Source: Phylloscopus collybita
Taxonomy: Eukaryota; Chordata; Aves; Passeriformes; Phylloscopidae
Reading direction: 5' to 3'
Length of the DNA: 64,000 nucleotides
Assembly (NCBI GenBank): GCA_027886175.1
Contig: JAJNNQ010000098.1
Coordinates: 186,001 to 250,000 of the forward strand
A model generated the notes under the pieces. The model was not told the DNA's origin, ran no database searches, and was given only the letters and a program-made list of their open reading frames with translations. The translations under genes and the position numbers were made by a program. Shown one piece after another: positions 1-10,599 of this stretch. Within the stretch, counting starts at the first letter, position 1. The number at the start of each line of letters is the position of its first letter.

Positions 1-2270
1 TGTCATTCTTTTGCCATTTTTTATAAAGCTGCTTCCATCTGTAAAAAGTTCCCAATCTGGATTTTCCAGGGGTATGTCTTTCAGGTCAGGTCGGCTGGAG
101 TAGACCTCTTCAATTGTCTGTAAACAGTTATGTTCAGGCTCATTGTCAAAGTGGAAGACAGAAACATAGCAGGGTTAACAACAGAAGTTGTTTTCAGGGT
201 GACATCATCCTGTTCTAAAAACAGTGCTTGATATTTAAGCATTCAGTTACTGGATAGCCAATGTCCCCCTTTTTGTTCCAGTACAGCTGCCACGGCATGG
301 GGTATATACACTACAATGTGTCACCCAAGGGTGAGTTTTCAAGCTTCTTGGATCAGGATGACTGTGGCTGCCACAGCCTTCAGGCATCCTGGCCAGCCCT
401 AGGCTACACTGTCAAGCTGTTTGGAAAAGTAGGCCACAGCCCTCTGTTGATTCCCGAGGTTCTGCGCTAGTACTCTCAAAGCCATATTCAGTCTCTCATA
501 TGTAAAAAGTTCAAAAGGCTTACTTAGGTCTGGCAGCCCCAGTGCCAGGGCTGACATTAGAGAGTGTTTTAGCTGTTTAAATGCTGCTCTAGTGTTTTCA
601 GTCCATATGATAATTCCCCTTTCGGCTGCTTTTAATGCCCCACACAGGGGTTTTATTAGCAGTCCAGAACTGACTATCCACAAACGACACCAACCTACTA
701 TTCCCTGGAAAGCCTGCATCTCTCTCACAGTATGGGGCTCTGGGAGTCGACAGATGGCTTCTTTCTGTTCTTTGCTGAGCTGTAGGTGTCCACGGAAAAT
801 CTCAAGCCCCAAGTAAACTACTGCTTCTTTAGCAATTTGTGCTTTGTCTTTAGAAACTTTATACCCACTCAGTCCTAAGAAGTTTAATAAACGTACGGTA
901 AGTTGTATGCAATCATCCCTAGTTCTGGCTGCAATCAGGATGTCATCCACACATTGAAGAACAACTCCTTCTGGCTCTTGTTTTCTCCAATCTTCTAATT
1001 CCTTTGCTAGCTGGTTTCCAAATATTGCTGGTCTATTGCGGAACCCTTGGGGAAGAACTGTCCAAGTGAGCTGAGTTTTCCTCCCTGTCTTGGGAGGTTC
1101 CTACTCAAAAGTAAAGAGCTTCTGACTGTTTTTATACACAGGAATGCAGAAAAAAGCATCTTTCAGGTCTACAACAGTAAACCACCTTAATTCGTCTGTT
1201 AGTGTGGTTAAAAGGGTGTAGGGTGTCTTGGGTTATGGAATCAAAAATGTGTATTCTATTTCATTTGTTGAAAGAAGTTGGGCAGATTTTTTTTTAATCT
1301 CTTGTAACTCTGGGAGGAGGGGGGCGGATGCCTTCTGATAATGGGCCAACTGTTAAAACCAGGTGGGGCAGTGTTTCTTATTTCTTTTCACTATGGGCCA
1401 TTAAGACTCCCCAAGCTATTCTCCTCCCCAAAGCAGTACATCCACAATACCCTCCCCAAACTATACCCTCCCCAAAGTAGTACATCCACATTCCATTGTG
1501 AGATGCTCCACCCAGTGGGGGGAACCAACCATTCCTACCTGGATAAGAACTGAGACTTAGGAACACAAGGGATCTAGCTTCACCCGATTCCCGGAGGAAG
1601 ACTGGACCCTTTCTCACCATCACCAGACCCTTTCCTACAGGATCATCTCTACTCCAACAGAACCACATCTGCCACTCCAGAAGGACTTATTTTTGGACTG
1701 CTTCCAACACCCTGACCAACAGGGTGTCAGGTTGTAGCTCTGACTCTGTCAGGGTTTTTCCAGGATTGTTGTTTGTTTGGTTGGTTGGTTGGGTGGTTTT
1801 GTTTTCTACTATATTTGTATTGTTAATACTCCTAGTAAAGAACTGTTATTCCTATTCCCAAATCTTTGCCTGAAAGCCCTTAATTGCAAAATTATAATTT
1901 GGTGGGGGTGAGGGGTTTACATTCTCCATTCTAAGGGAAACTTCAGCTTTCCCTGGCAGATACCTGTCTTTCCAAACCAAGACATAGGGATTGGCAACCA
2001 CTGGGTGTATGTCCTCAGTAATTTTGCTAATTGCTCTTAAATCTTGTACTAGTCGATAACTCTTACCATCTGCTTTTTAACGGCTAAAATTGGGGTGTTG
2101 AATTTGGACTCACATTGCACTAGTAAACCGTGTTGCAGGAATTTCTCAATTACAGGTGCCAATCCCTTACGGTTCTCTAATTTTAAAGGGTATTGTTTTT
2201 GCTTGCCAGTGTGGCTCCTGGTTTGAGTGCAATACTGGTTCTGCTCATTTGGATATTCCTGGGATATCAC
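1..2270 (-). pseudogene. pol: ERV-A pol: reverse transcriptase and start of RNase H (broken)
   Basis: The RT N-terminal part (residues ending NTPILAVKK) lies at 2270-2049. RT then stops at the solo LTR and resumes below 1223. The catalytic VDD motif lies near 950 (QCVDDILIA, where class I enzymes usually have YVDD), followed by an open stretch to 399 with thumb and connection sequence (LLNFLGL, GWCRLW, ALGLPDLSKPF). An RNase H start with an FTDGSS motif is readable at about 75-30. It would have copied the viral RNA into DNA. Several stops lie between 1 and 398 and between 951 and 1223. The window edge cuts it before integrase. Confidence 0.85.
1224..1984 (+). mobile_element. Solo LTR inside ERV-A RT, 5-bp TSD
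   Basis: The element starts TGTCTTGGG and ends CCAAGACA, and the 5-bp repeat TAGGG occurs on both sides (1219-1223 and 1985-1989). Removing it and one repeat rejoins RT sequence parallel to ERV-D at 39050-39130. Related copies lie at 7861-8439 (same strand) and about 14125-14715 (opposite strand). Orientation is taken from the ATTAAA signal near the 3' end of the 7861 copy. A 5-bp duplication is typical of ERVL-type integrases, but the family was not identified. Confidence 0.85.
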
Positions 2271-2710
2271 TGGCCCATACTATGGGATTTACCACATTTT
2301 CAACTTCAGCAGGGATTTCATCAAATTTTTCCTGTATAAAAAGTGCAGCAACTTGGACAAATTTAGATTCAGGAATTACAACTTGTACACCCTTTCTTTT
2401 TTTAAATATAATTTTTGCTTCTAATTTCTCTATCAAGTCCTTTCCCAGCAACGGTTTAGAAGAGTTAGGCATATAAAGGAATTGATGGGTTACCCAGTGC
2501 TTTCCCAGGTTAAATTTTAAAGGTTGGAAGAATGGCTGTGTTTCAGTTACCTCGGTAGCTCCAACAACCTGTACAGTATCTTGACTCAGTGTCCCTCTAA
2601 GGCATTTAACACAGAATAAGCAGCTCCAGTATCTACCAGAAATTCAATGTCTTCTTTCCCCAGCTTAGCTACTACCAAAGATTCTGCCAGGGAAGAAACC
2701 TTCAGTCTCC
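2240..2710 (-). pseudogene. pro: ERV-A protease region
   Basis: On the minus strand the aspartic protease active site reads LVDTGA, with DTGA encoded by the complement of 2633-2622, in a readable context (EFLVDTGAAYSVLN). The protease C-terminal part follows (open stretch 2472-2245, with LLGKDLIEKLEAKI) and runs into RT. It would have been a dimeric aspartic protease cutting Gag-Pol. A frame change between the active site and the C-terminal part makes it a pseudogene. The same arrangement is seen in ERV-D at 39382-39660. Confidence 0.78.
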
Positions 2711-3535
2711 GTCACTCAGAACCTGAGTCACTTGAGTTTTGCACCACTGGAACTTGGGGAATGTTGGAGTCCAGGGCATTCCTTCAGTCGCCCTGGAAGG
2801 TCAGGGACCTCAGAAGAAATGTCTGGGACCTGAGCAAAAGAGTTCAATACCTGTACGGGGGGGTTGGAATCTGTACAGGGGGGTCTGGGATCTGTACAGG
2901 GGGGTTACAGACCCTGGCACAGAGTTCAGGAAGACACTGGCTTTGATTTCAGTCCATGGGAAAAGCTTCCAACACTGAGAGAGGAATTGCATGCCACAAA
3001 GGTGTGAAAGACAGTAGTGTAGTTTATCACAGGGTGGAAAATTCTGTAGGTTTGGGTTTTTAGAATGGAGGTGAGTGGGGACAAGAAGGAGGATTCTGGG
3101 CGGTGCCCTGAGTTCTTCTTCTTTGTCTCCATCTTCTGCTGTGAGGGTGGCACAAAGTAACTTCAAGGAGATTGGGTCAGAGTAGGAATGACCTGTTTAG
3201 TATAGATAATAGCTATTGGTGTGTAATTGTAAATAATAAATATGTAATAATTGGTATAAGAGGTGACAAGCCTCCATTGGAGGGGGAGTCACCTTCTGTT
3301 GCCCGAGCTGCAGAGACCTTGGCTGGGCACAGGGCAAATGGAAAGATAAGAAATAATAAACAGAGCAAGAAACCTTGAAAAACAAGAATTTGAAGACTCC
3401 ACTTTGTTCTTGCGTCTGGCTCAGGATCTTTTAGAGGGCAAAAGATTTTCAACCACCCGCATCTCGGGAAATAAGAAAAACCCAAGAGGGGTACTGAGGA
3501 TTTTTCTTTTAGTGCTGGACAGTCCTTCTTTCAAT
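2711..3535 (-). other. ERV-A gag/protease junction, degenerate
   Basis: This lies between the nucleocapsid remnant and protease and contains no convincing frame longer than about 120 codons. A run of three G-rich units of about 21 bp (CTGTACAGGGGGGT type) lies at 2851-2912. The rest (2913-3535) has only short broken frames, and part could be an unrecognised insertion. Confidence 0.5.
2851..2912. repeat. G-rich tandem repeat, ~21 bp x3
   Basis: Three near-identical units begin at 2851, 2871 and 2892. Each opens with CTGTAC, then A or G, then a run of G and a TTGG/TCTGG spacer. They lie in the ERV-A gag-protease junction and look like local slippage. Confidence 0.75.
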
Positions 3536-5602
3536 GTCTTCACTTCTTGCAGTATGAACACTGATCCTTCTCTGTAGGGGAAATTTTCTTGGATGACTTT
3601 TCTTGAGCTGCTTTTTTACTAGGTTGGATTTTAACCTTTTCAGTTGAGCGTCTATCTCGAAACACCTTCCAGGCAACTTCTAACACTTTATGTCTCGAGC
3701 ACCTTCTATCTTTTGCAACTTTCTCCATATATCATTTGAAGCTTGACCCATGAACAAAAGCACTAGATGTGCTTTGTCATCAGCTGATTCTGGGTCTAAA
3801 TCTGTATATTTTCTGGCAATTTCTCTTAACCTCTTTTAAAAAATCAGTGGGTGATTCATCATAATTTTGCTTTACTTCGTAAATCTTTGATCAATTTATA
3901 GCCTTAGGGACACCGTGTTTTAACCCATATACTACTAGGGTTTGATATCGTTTTAACCTTGCCAATTGTTCTGGTGTATTTGGATCCCATCCTGGATTTT
4001 CAAGGCGGAATATCTGTGGGACAGTGCCTTGGAGTGACCCATTTGCAATACTAGCCTTGACTAAGGTAATGAGGGCTTTGTTCACCATTCTTCTCTCTGT
4101 AGAGTCAAGTAACATGTCTAACATAGAATTCAAATCAGCTCAATCAGGGGTTTGTGAGTTAATTGCCCGTTCTACTAACATTGCTACTTTATCTGGGTTC
4201 TCTTTATATTTTCCTACCGTAGCTTTCCACTGTTCTAACTAGATAAGGGAGCATGGCACTTTCACAAACATTGGTCATTGGTTGCCAGCAGCTTGCCTCA
4301 ATGGGGCTTGTAAAACTGGTTCATGTCATTTTGCCCTGGTATGTTTAGCAATCAGACTACGTTCTCTTATGGCCCGTCTAGCTATTTTACCTCTCCTTCG
4401 CCTGCCCAAGATCTGCTCAATCTCATCCTCTTCTTCAGTATCTATCTCATTCTCCCCTCCAGAGCTGTCTGACTCTGTCATTTCTGTTGTAGCATATAAT
4501 CTGTTCCACCTATTCTCGATTACAGGAAGGAACATGCAGGATTTGCAGTGCCGCTGTTTCTGGGCTGTCTGCCTGCGCACCTTGATGACATCTTCTGAGG
4601 CAGCTCCCTGGCATTCTGGGTTGCTATGAAAACTCACAGGCCTGGGAGCAGAAGAGAAATCACTCCTCCCATGGGAGGTTTTTTCTCTTTATAGAAGGCC
4701 TTGCCTCCAGGCTCCTCCTCTAGGCGTGGTGCCGTAGGCTGCACATGCTGGCTGTCCTCTCCTCCTTTCCCCTCCTCCTTCACCGGCTGGGAGCCCGCCA
4801 GGGGCATGCCCCCCTCCGCTCCCCCTTTCTTGGATGGTGGTGGAATCGACCTGGCCAGGGATACAGGCAGGGGCGGCCCCGCCGCTCCAACCGGGGGCCG
4901 TGATGGGCGCGGGGCACCCATCCCCATCAGGGGTGGCGGCAGTAGCTGCCAGAGCCCTTCTCCCCCCACCTGCTGTGATGTCGGCGGTGACAGTGCTGGC
5001 AGGGGCAGGACCGGGGGTGGTGGAGCCGGCACCATCAGCAGCAGGGGCGGGACAGGGGGTTCAGGGCCTCCCCCCCACCCTGGGGGTGGCACCAGAGGGA
5101 CCGGGGGTGGCGCCGGCGGGAACGGGGGTGCAGGGGCCCCTCCCAGACCTGGGCTTGGACCCGCCCTCAGATCAGGGGCTATGAGGTCGAATTCTGCCTT
5201 GTCCTTGATTTTACATTCACTATTTGATATCAACTCATCATTTTTATTACTTTTCTTCTGTTTTTTCTTTAAGACCAATATATGCTCTTTTTCCTCTTGC
5301 TCTTGGTGACAAGCCATCACCATAAAGAACCTAGCATATTCTAATTCATCAAAACATCGGTCTTTATGTATGCGGGAGATTAAACTTGATATTAACTCCT
5401 TATCTAAACTCCCAAATTCAGGCCACTTCTGGTCATTACCTAGTTTATAAGTTGGCCAGATGTTCTCTGAGAGTCTAATAAGTTTAGATTTAAATAATGA
5501 GTCCTTCCCAGTCAAACTGCTCCAATTTTTCAATACTAATCCTAGAGGACTATCTCTGGTGATGTCATTGTTGCAACACTTACAAGAAAATGCACACTCC
5601 AT
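3536..5602 (-). pseudogene. gag: ERV-A gag (matrix, proline-rich domain, capsid, nucleocapsid remnants)
   Basis: The start at 5602 opens a 322-codon frame. Residues about 1-110 look like a gammaretroviral matrix (PLGLVLKNW, WPTYKLG, KWPEFGS). Then comes a charged linker and, from about residue 145, a long proline/glycine-rich segment that fits a p12-like late-domain region. The frame closes at 4634, and more gag frames follow at 4637-4326 and 4133-3891 (capsid, including the conserved GWDPNTPE stretch). A nucleocapsid end at 3728-3540 stops just after the first two cysteines of the zinc finger (CSYC). Gag would have formed the particle and packaged RNA; at least three frame breaks prevent that. 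Confidence 0.85.
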
Positions 5603-6105
5603 ACCTCAGCAGTTATGACTAAGGAAGTAATGAGGGGGAGAGAGAGAGCAGGCAAGGACGGGATTCAAACTCCCGACCTTCCAAGCCGCAGCACAGGGAA
5701 TCACTCCCTGTCTCACCGCTGGCTTTACGTCAACAGTGCTGTGATTCAACCCGGGACAGGGAATCACTCCCTTTCTCACCACTGGCTCCACATCAACAGG
5801 GCTGCGATCTAATCTTGATTTTCAAAGAGTGTTTTCTTACTACCAGCAGGGAGACAGAGAGCATTCCGCCTGACCCTTGGGCCCTCTCACTAACACCTAA
5901 CTCAGGTGCTACACAGAATACCTTTTTATTCAATTACTCATGCGCCTCTGTCAGGTCCACAGATCTTTGGATTCTTGGGCTCTGATTCCTCCTGGGCCTC
6001 AGCTGGGGCCACACCCTTCTCGGAGTGCCAGCAGGAGATGGGTGTTCCTCTGGTCCAAGAGGGGTTTTTCAGATGCTTCACTGTCCCGGCGGAGTTGCCA
6101 GAAAC
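5603..6105 (-). other. ERV-A 5' leader with primer-binding site
   Basis: This untranslated leader lies between LTR and gag. The 18 nt complementary to 6083-6100 read TGGCAACTCCGCCGGGAC on the minus strand. They sit five bases inside the LTR and begin with the TGG expected opposite a tRNA CCA end. I could not assign the tRNA. The leader also holds a 63-bp tandem duplication (5694-5815) and a T-arm-like palindrome (5659-5675). Confidence 0.65.
5694..5815. repeat. 63-bp tandem duplication in ERV-A leader
   Basis: The unit beginning CAGGGAATCACTCCCTG at 5694 recurs at 5757 with a few substitutions (CAGGGAATCACTCCCTT). It continues through CTCACC-CTGGCT and ends near 5815. It lies between primer site and gag, where packaging signals are usually found. 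Confidence 0.8.
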
Positions 6106-6310
6106 TGATGCCTTAGGAAGGCTGACTTGAAACAGAGGCTGGACAGAGCTAGAGAATAAAGTAGATATTTATTAAAAGGCTTCCAGGACCCACCCTGGGC
6201 ATTACAGGAGCTTGACCAAGGCTGCACCCAGGGTGGGTTAGGAATGGTCACACAAAAATGACTGCACGATCATGAGATTTTGCATTTTTATAAGTTTTGG
6301 TCCATTTGCA
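6106..6310 (-). mobile_element. ERV-A 5' LTR
   Basis: The LTR lies between the primer site (five bases away) and an abrupt switch into ERVL gag sequence. On the minus strand it has a TATAAAA-like box near 6290, an AATAAA signal in the ATAAATATCTAC stretch near 6170, and ends AAGGCATCA. The outer end is uncertain: TTTGCA at 6310 gives a CA end, but the next 18 bases may also belong to it. Confidence 0.7.
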
Positions 6311-7299
6311 TATTGGGGTTATCTACCAAGGAATGATGAGAGAGGCTAACCCTTGCAGTCTCTGGGAACGGGTCCTGGGAAGTGTGGCACAAAGATATCT
6401 GTGTGCAGACCATCTCCATATGCAGCAAACCCAGTGGAAGACCATAAAACAAGGGATTCAACGCTTGAGAGAAATGGCAGTGGCAGAGATTGTCTTCTCA
6501 AATGACCTAAACACTAGGAACCCAGACTTGGTACCTTGTACACCCATGATGTGGTGAAAACTTGTACAACTTGGGTCACAAGAATACTCTTCTGCTTTAG
6601 CAATAATGAAGCAGGATGACACTGGGGAGACCATGCTGGATATGGCGAAGAAGCTCCGAGCACATGCAGATGCCGTGCATGGCCCAACACATGCAAAAAT
6701 TGCAGCTGTGGAAACACGTCTGCAGAATTTAGAAGACAAAATAGAGGAGAATCACAATAAACTTAAAGAGGAAATGAAAGAGGACATTCTCCAACTCTCG
6801 GCAGTACAGATCAGAGGTTCCAGCACCAAACACAGATGTTCCCCAGATAGGGAAAGAAAGGACACCCTACGAGCTGAGCTGTGGTCCTTCCTGCGTGATT
6901 GTAGAGAAGACATGAGGAGATGGGATGGAAAACCTGCTGCTGCTCTGGCATGATGGGTGTCTAAATTAGAAGACAGCAAGACTCAGAGAGGAAGTTCCAC
7001 CAAGAAGGAAGCAGCTCCAGTTACCCAGGGAAAGATGGATAACCAGGCTTAGAGGGGCCCTGCCTCTAGCCAGGGAGAGGCTAGGGAAAACCATGTTTTT
7101 TGGACTGTGTGGATTCGTTGGCCTGGCACATTAGAACCACAAAAATATGAGGCCTTGGTTGACACTGGTGCACAGCGCACGTTAATCCATCAAAATATGT
7201 GGAGGAAAAATCTGTTTCTATTGCTGGTGTAACAAAGGGATCACAGGATTTTACTTTGGTGGAAGCTGATGTGAGCCTGACTAGAAATGAGTAGAAGAA
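6311..7299 (+). pseudogene. ERVL-like gag-pro fragment
   Basis: From about 6329 the sequence is nearly the same as the ERVL gag at about 19223-19437 (readable as NPCSLWERVLGSVAQRY). It therefore belongs to the same family. After a stop, a 115-codon frame at 6606-6953 has a coiled-coil-like charged stretch. Near 7150-7185 the protease signature LVDTGAQ is visible. The copy continues past the point where the 17464 provirus is interrupted and so shows what followed gag. Both ends are truncated, on the left by the ERV-A LTR. No zinc finger is seen, as in other class III gags. Confidence 0.8.
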
Positions 7300-9190
7300 A
7301 CACCTAAACACTTCTAAAAGAAGAGAATGAAAATCAAAATGAAACCTTCAAAATGCTTCTCCTTCCCCCACAACTGTTCACTTTCCTACTGACAACATAA
7401 AGAGACAAAACCTGTGATTTTCAGTCAGTTTCACCACTTTAAAACAGTCTTTCATCAATTCTTAGGGAGAGGAGCCTCTCTTAGAACTCCCATGGAGACA
7501 TTGCCAGAAGAAAATAGTTCTCTGGTGGCTCCCATGTCATGAATCTGCAGCTGCCCAGGGAATTATGCAAACCATGAAGTCCCTCTCATTTATCAGCTTT
7601 TCCCACAACTGCATATGGGCCATATCAGCTTTTTTAGGGTACAGTGTAAGGATGACTATTCTAGTATAAAATGAAGGTTCTCTTCATCTATCTTCAAAAT
7701 CATCTTCATCTCAAGAAACAGAGGTCTTCTTTTCTCTTCTTTCCTAGGGCAGAGGGCATCTCTTTATCTTCCTCTGTTCAAAATTCTCCATTGGATCACA
7801 GCTATATCAGTCCACAGTTATGTCTAGAACTTTGCATCGCCCTAAAAAGCATTCTATTAGTGTCTTGGGTTATGGAACCAAAAATGTGTATTCTATTTCA
7901 TCTGCTGAAAGCAGTTGGAGAGATGTTCTTCTTTGTCTCTTGTGGCTCTGGGGGGAGGGGGGGTGCCTTCTGATAATGGGCCAACTGTTAAAACCAGGTG
8001 GGGCAGTGTTTCTTCTCTTTCACCGCCCGTCCTCCCTCCGGAATGATATTTTCTGCTAATGGGCCATTAAAGCTCACTAAGAGCATGACATATGCCATTG
8101 TAAGATGCTCCACCCAGTGGGGAGAGCCAACCATTCCTACCTAAATAAAAACTAAGACTCAAGAGCACATGTATCTGGTTCCACTAGATTCCTGGAAGAA
8201 GACTAGACCCTTCTCACCATCACTAGACCCTCCTCTCTCAGGATCATCTCTGCTCCAACAGAACCACATCTGCCACTCCAGGAGGACTTACTTTTGGACT
8301 GCTTCAAACACCCTGACCAACAGGGTGTTAGGTTGTATTGTTCCATTTATTTTATTTTACTTTTTTTTTCTTCTCTCTTCTCCTATTAAATTATATCTCT
8401 GACAGGGAGTCTCACTGGTTTTGCTTTCAAACCAGCACAATAAGTTACAGGAATATTTTAGTCCATTCTCCATGGCCTCACAAGAGAAGTCCAGCCCAAA
8501 CTAGGCAACTCCTCAATCCTTTCTCCCAACCTATGACTTCTACTGTCTCTTCACTGACTTCCATCTCATGCCGTGTCTCTCTACATTTTAATCACTTTGT
8601 CTTTTTCTCTCACTCAGAGAAGGGTTAGTGCTTTGTAAGTCCCATCTGTAAAGGAAAGAGTTAACATCTCACCCAGGCCTGTAGATGGTCTTGCTCTGGC
8701 TGCATGGCTGTTGGATTTCAAAGCTGCAGTGATGGGGTGGGGGGGGCTCAGGAATGACAGCCAGGATTGCAGTAGCCAGGCTGGTGGATGCCTCCCCTCA
8801 CCCCTCAGTCTCAGCAGGCCGGGCCTGGTGGACACCTCCCTCGGCCAGGCCGGTGGCGGGGCAGCCCTTAGGGTCAGATGGATGTTAATAGCCATGGCTT
8901 CCCCTTCTCCACCGGCAACTGCTGGGCCCAGGGGCCTGGCCAGGCCAGGCCAGCTCCGCCAAGACAGTGGAGCGGTGGGGCCTGGCCTGGCCCAACCTGC
9001 TCCATGGAGCTGCTGCTGGGGCCTGGTTGTTACCTGCTCCTCAGGCTGGAAGGAAAAAGTACTCTTCCCACGATTTTTCCGATTTTTAACCCTGTGTGTT
9101 AGCAGAGGCTTGTCACCTTTCTAATGACTATATTAGCTGTCAATTTTCATGCCTAGTCACTGATTGGTTATGCTATAACTTCCTCAGAAG
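7300..9190 (-). mobile_element. Element A: LTR-type retroelement, interrupted by a solo LTR
   Basis: Read on the minus strand from about 9190 down to 7300, minus the insert at 7861-8439. It has a GC-rich block (9050-8700) and then about 0.9 kb of non-coding sequence. It aligns along its length with element B (57340-58650) on the + strand: compare 8601-8537 with 57815-57880, and 7440-7300 with 58436-58510. Element A keeps its Gs where B has A. No retroviral protein frame was found, so it may be LTR plus leader or a non-autonomous element. Boundaries are estimates. Confidence 0.62.
7861..8439 (+). mobile_element. Solo LTR inside element A
   Basis: It begins TGTCTTGGGTTATGG and ends ACCAGCACA, with ATTAAA near the 3' end. 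It is homologous to the solo LTR at 1224-1984, sharing the GATAATGGGCCAACTG segment, but is shorter. Flanks ATTAG (7856-7860) and ATAAG (8440-8444) match at four of five positions, consistent with a decayed 5-bp duplication. Element A sequence is recognisable on both sides. Confidence 0.8.
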
Positions 9191-9194
9191 AATC

Positions 9195-9841
9195 ACTTCT
9201 TTGCTAAACCACCACATAATCCTACAGAAGAAACCACAATTTCCACAACTCCTTGAATAATCAAAGATCTTTTTGACAGTTTCCCCCCCTTAGGGATAAA
9301 ATTTAAGGTGGATTGAGAGGCCCCTGTGTTTACCAGGAAACACACCTCCTCTCATTCTGGACCCACCTTAAAAGTTAGCAAGGGCTCCAGTGTGGTGGGT
9401 CCTTGGTATAATAGGAGCCTCTTATACCTCTAGCAATCCATCTCCATTATCCTCTGGACTTCCTCCTCCTGAGGATCCAGCTGTCTCTGCAGACATTTCC
9501 ACTTCTAGTGTCCCTCTGTCCTGCAGATAGCACACTTATTCTTTCCCAACTGCTGTTTGGGCTGGCTCTCCCCTGCTGAGGAGGGAATGCTTCTGCCACT
9601 TCCTTATGGCTGACCCCCATCCCCTCTGTCCTGGGGGACCCCTTGAACCCTGCAGCTTATTCCTCTGGGGTGGTAAAAATTCTGCCATCACCTTTGCCTT
9701 TGCTTTCTCCTTTTCTTTATCCCTTTTTACATACACTTGCTGTATCTTTCTAACCAGTTCATCCAGGGACTTAGTCTGTTCTTCCTCTACTCCCCAATGT
9801 CGCAGTCTGTGGGTACTCATTTTCCCACAGCTCAAAACCAT
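9195..9841 (-). pseudogene. ERV-B gag C-terminus (zinc finger) and protease start
   Basis: A 101-codon frame (9841-9536) carries a capsid C-terminal tail (DELVRKIQQVY) and a lysine-rich linker. The next codons give one CCHC zinc knuckle, C-x2-C-x4-H-x4-C, reading CAICRTEGH then a TAG stop, then KWKC (about 9535-9490). Further on, an NTGAS motif (about 9331-9314) stands where retroviral proteases have DTGA, so the catalytic Asp codon reads Asn. Stops also follow at about 9430 and 9345. This is a defective gag-pro remnant. Confidence 0.78.
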
Positions 9842-9863
9842 TCATTTTTCCAGTTTTTAAAAA

Positions 9864-10599
9864 TGACCCTATAATATCGGCTTTCACATTTGTGTATTAG
9901 TCTTTATATGTGGTTACTGATTGTAAGTACAGTGCAATTTATAACCCCTTTTAGCTGCTTGCTAATATAACCTAATTTCTCATTTTAAGTATGCACCATA
10001 TAGTTCATGGAAATAGTAGTGTGATGACTATATTATGTTGATGTATACACCTTATAGCTTTTAGAACTAATAATGTGATGAATGTATTGTACTGTAGGCC
10101 TTAACAAAATATAAAATGTTAAAATACTTCTGTGTAACTGAGAGAACTGTATAAAGCAATTAAGTTGTTTCCCACATCTGCTGACTGACCTCTCCAAGTG
10201 ATAAGAGTGACACAAATCAGAGCACTGGAGGAGAATTAGAGAAGAATTTAACTACTCATTATCAGGGAAGTGTGAAACAACAGGATGCAGCCACAAGAAG
10301 GAAAAAAATATCTTGACCTGATCTGCAGGATGTCATGTAGATAAGTCAGAGTGGAAAACCAAAACAAAGAAAAATTTCTACAACATCAAAAGCTACCAAG
10401 AATGTTTGAATAATGCATGAAACTTATGAATATGTATGTACCTTAGCAAAGTAAAAGCATATTGATAACACTGTCTTAATGTGCTGGCGTGTTCATTGGC
10501 TAATAGCCATGAACACCCCAGTGCTGGACATTGTCCTTTTTTATTCCATTATTAAACTTTTGAAAAATATTCCAAGATTGAATTTTCAGTTTTCACACA
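9864..10599 (+). mobile_element. LTR inserted in ERV-B gag
   Basis: AT-rich sequence from TGACCC to TTTTCACACA separates two parts of ERV-B gag. Its last 60 bases (TTATTAAAC, then an A-rich stretch, then TTTTCACACA) resemble the end of the LTR at 39922-40496, with ATTAAA as the likely poly(A) signal. No flanking duplication was found, so the limits are approximate. Confidence 0.55.

Larger units (their letters stand above)
1..6310 (-). mobile_element. ERV-A: gamma-like (class I) endogenous retrovirus, 5' part
   Basis: Read on the minus strand the order is LTR (6310-6106), primer site (6100-6083), leader, gag (5602 to about 3536), protease (about 2710-2240), reverse transcriptase and the start of RNase H (2270 to 1). 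The rest of pol, any env and the 3' LTR lie off the left edge. Class I is assigned from the matrix type, the single broken zinc finger, the protease-RT order and the RT sequence. Stops and frameshifts are frequent, so it is an old inactive copy. A solo LTR (1224-1984) interrupts RT. The 5' LTR is planted in an older ERVL fragment on the other strand, so ERV-A is the younger of the two. Confidence 0.88.

Noticed and set aside
4701..5309. 202-codon proline/glycine-rich + strand frame
   Set aside because: Antisense shadow of the proline-rich part of ERV-A gag; its composition mirrors that strand.
5655..5690. Possible tRNA gene or pseudogene
   Set aside because: Only a T-arm-like hairpin and CCA are present; D-arm, anticodon arm and acceptor 5' strand are missing.
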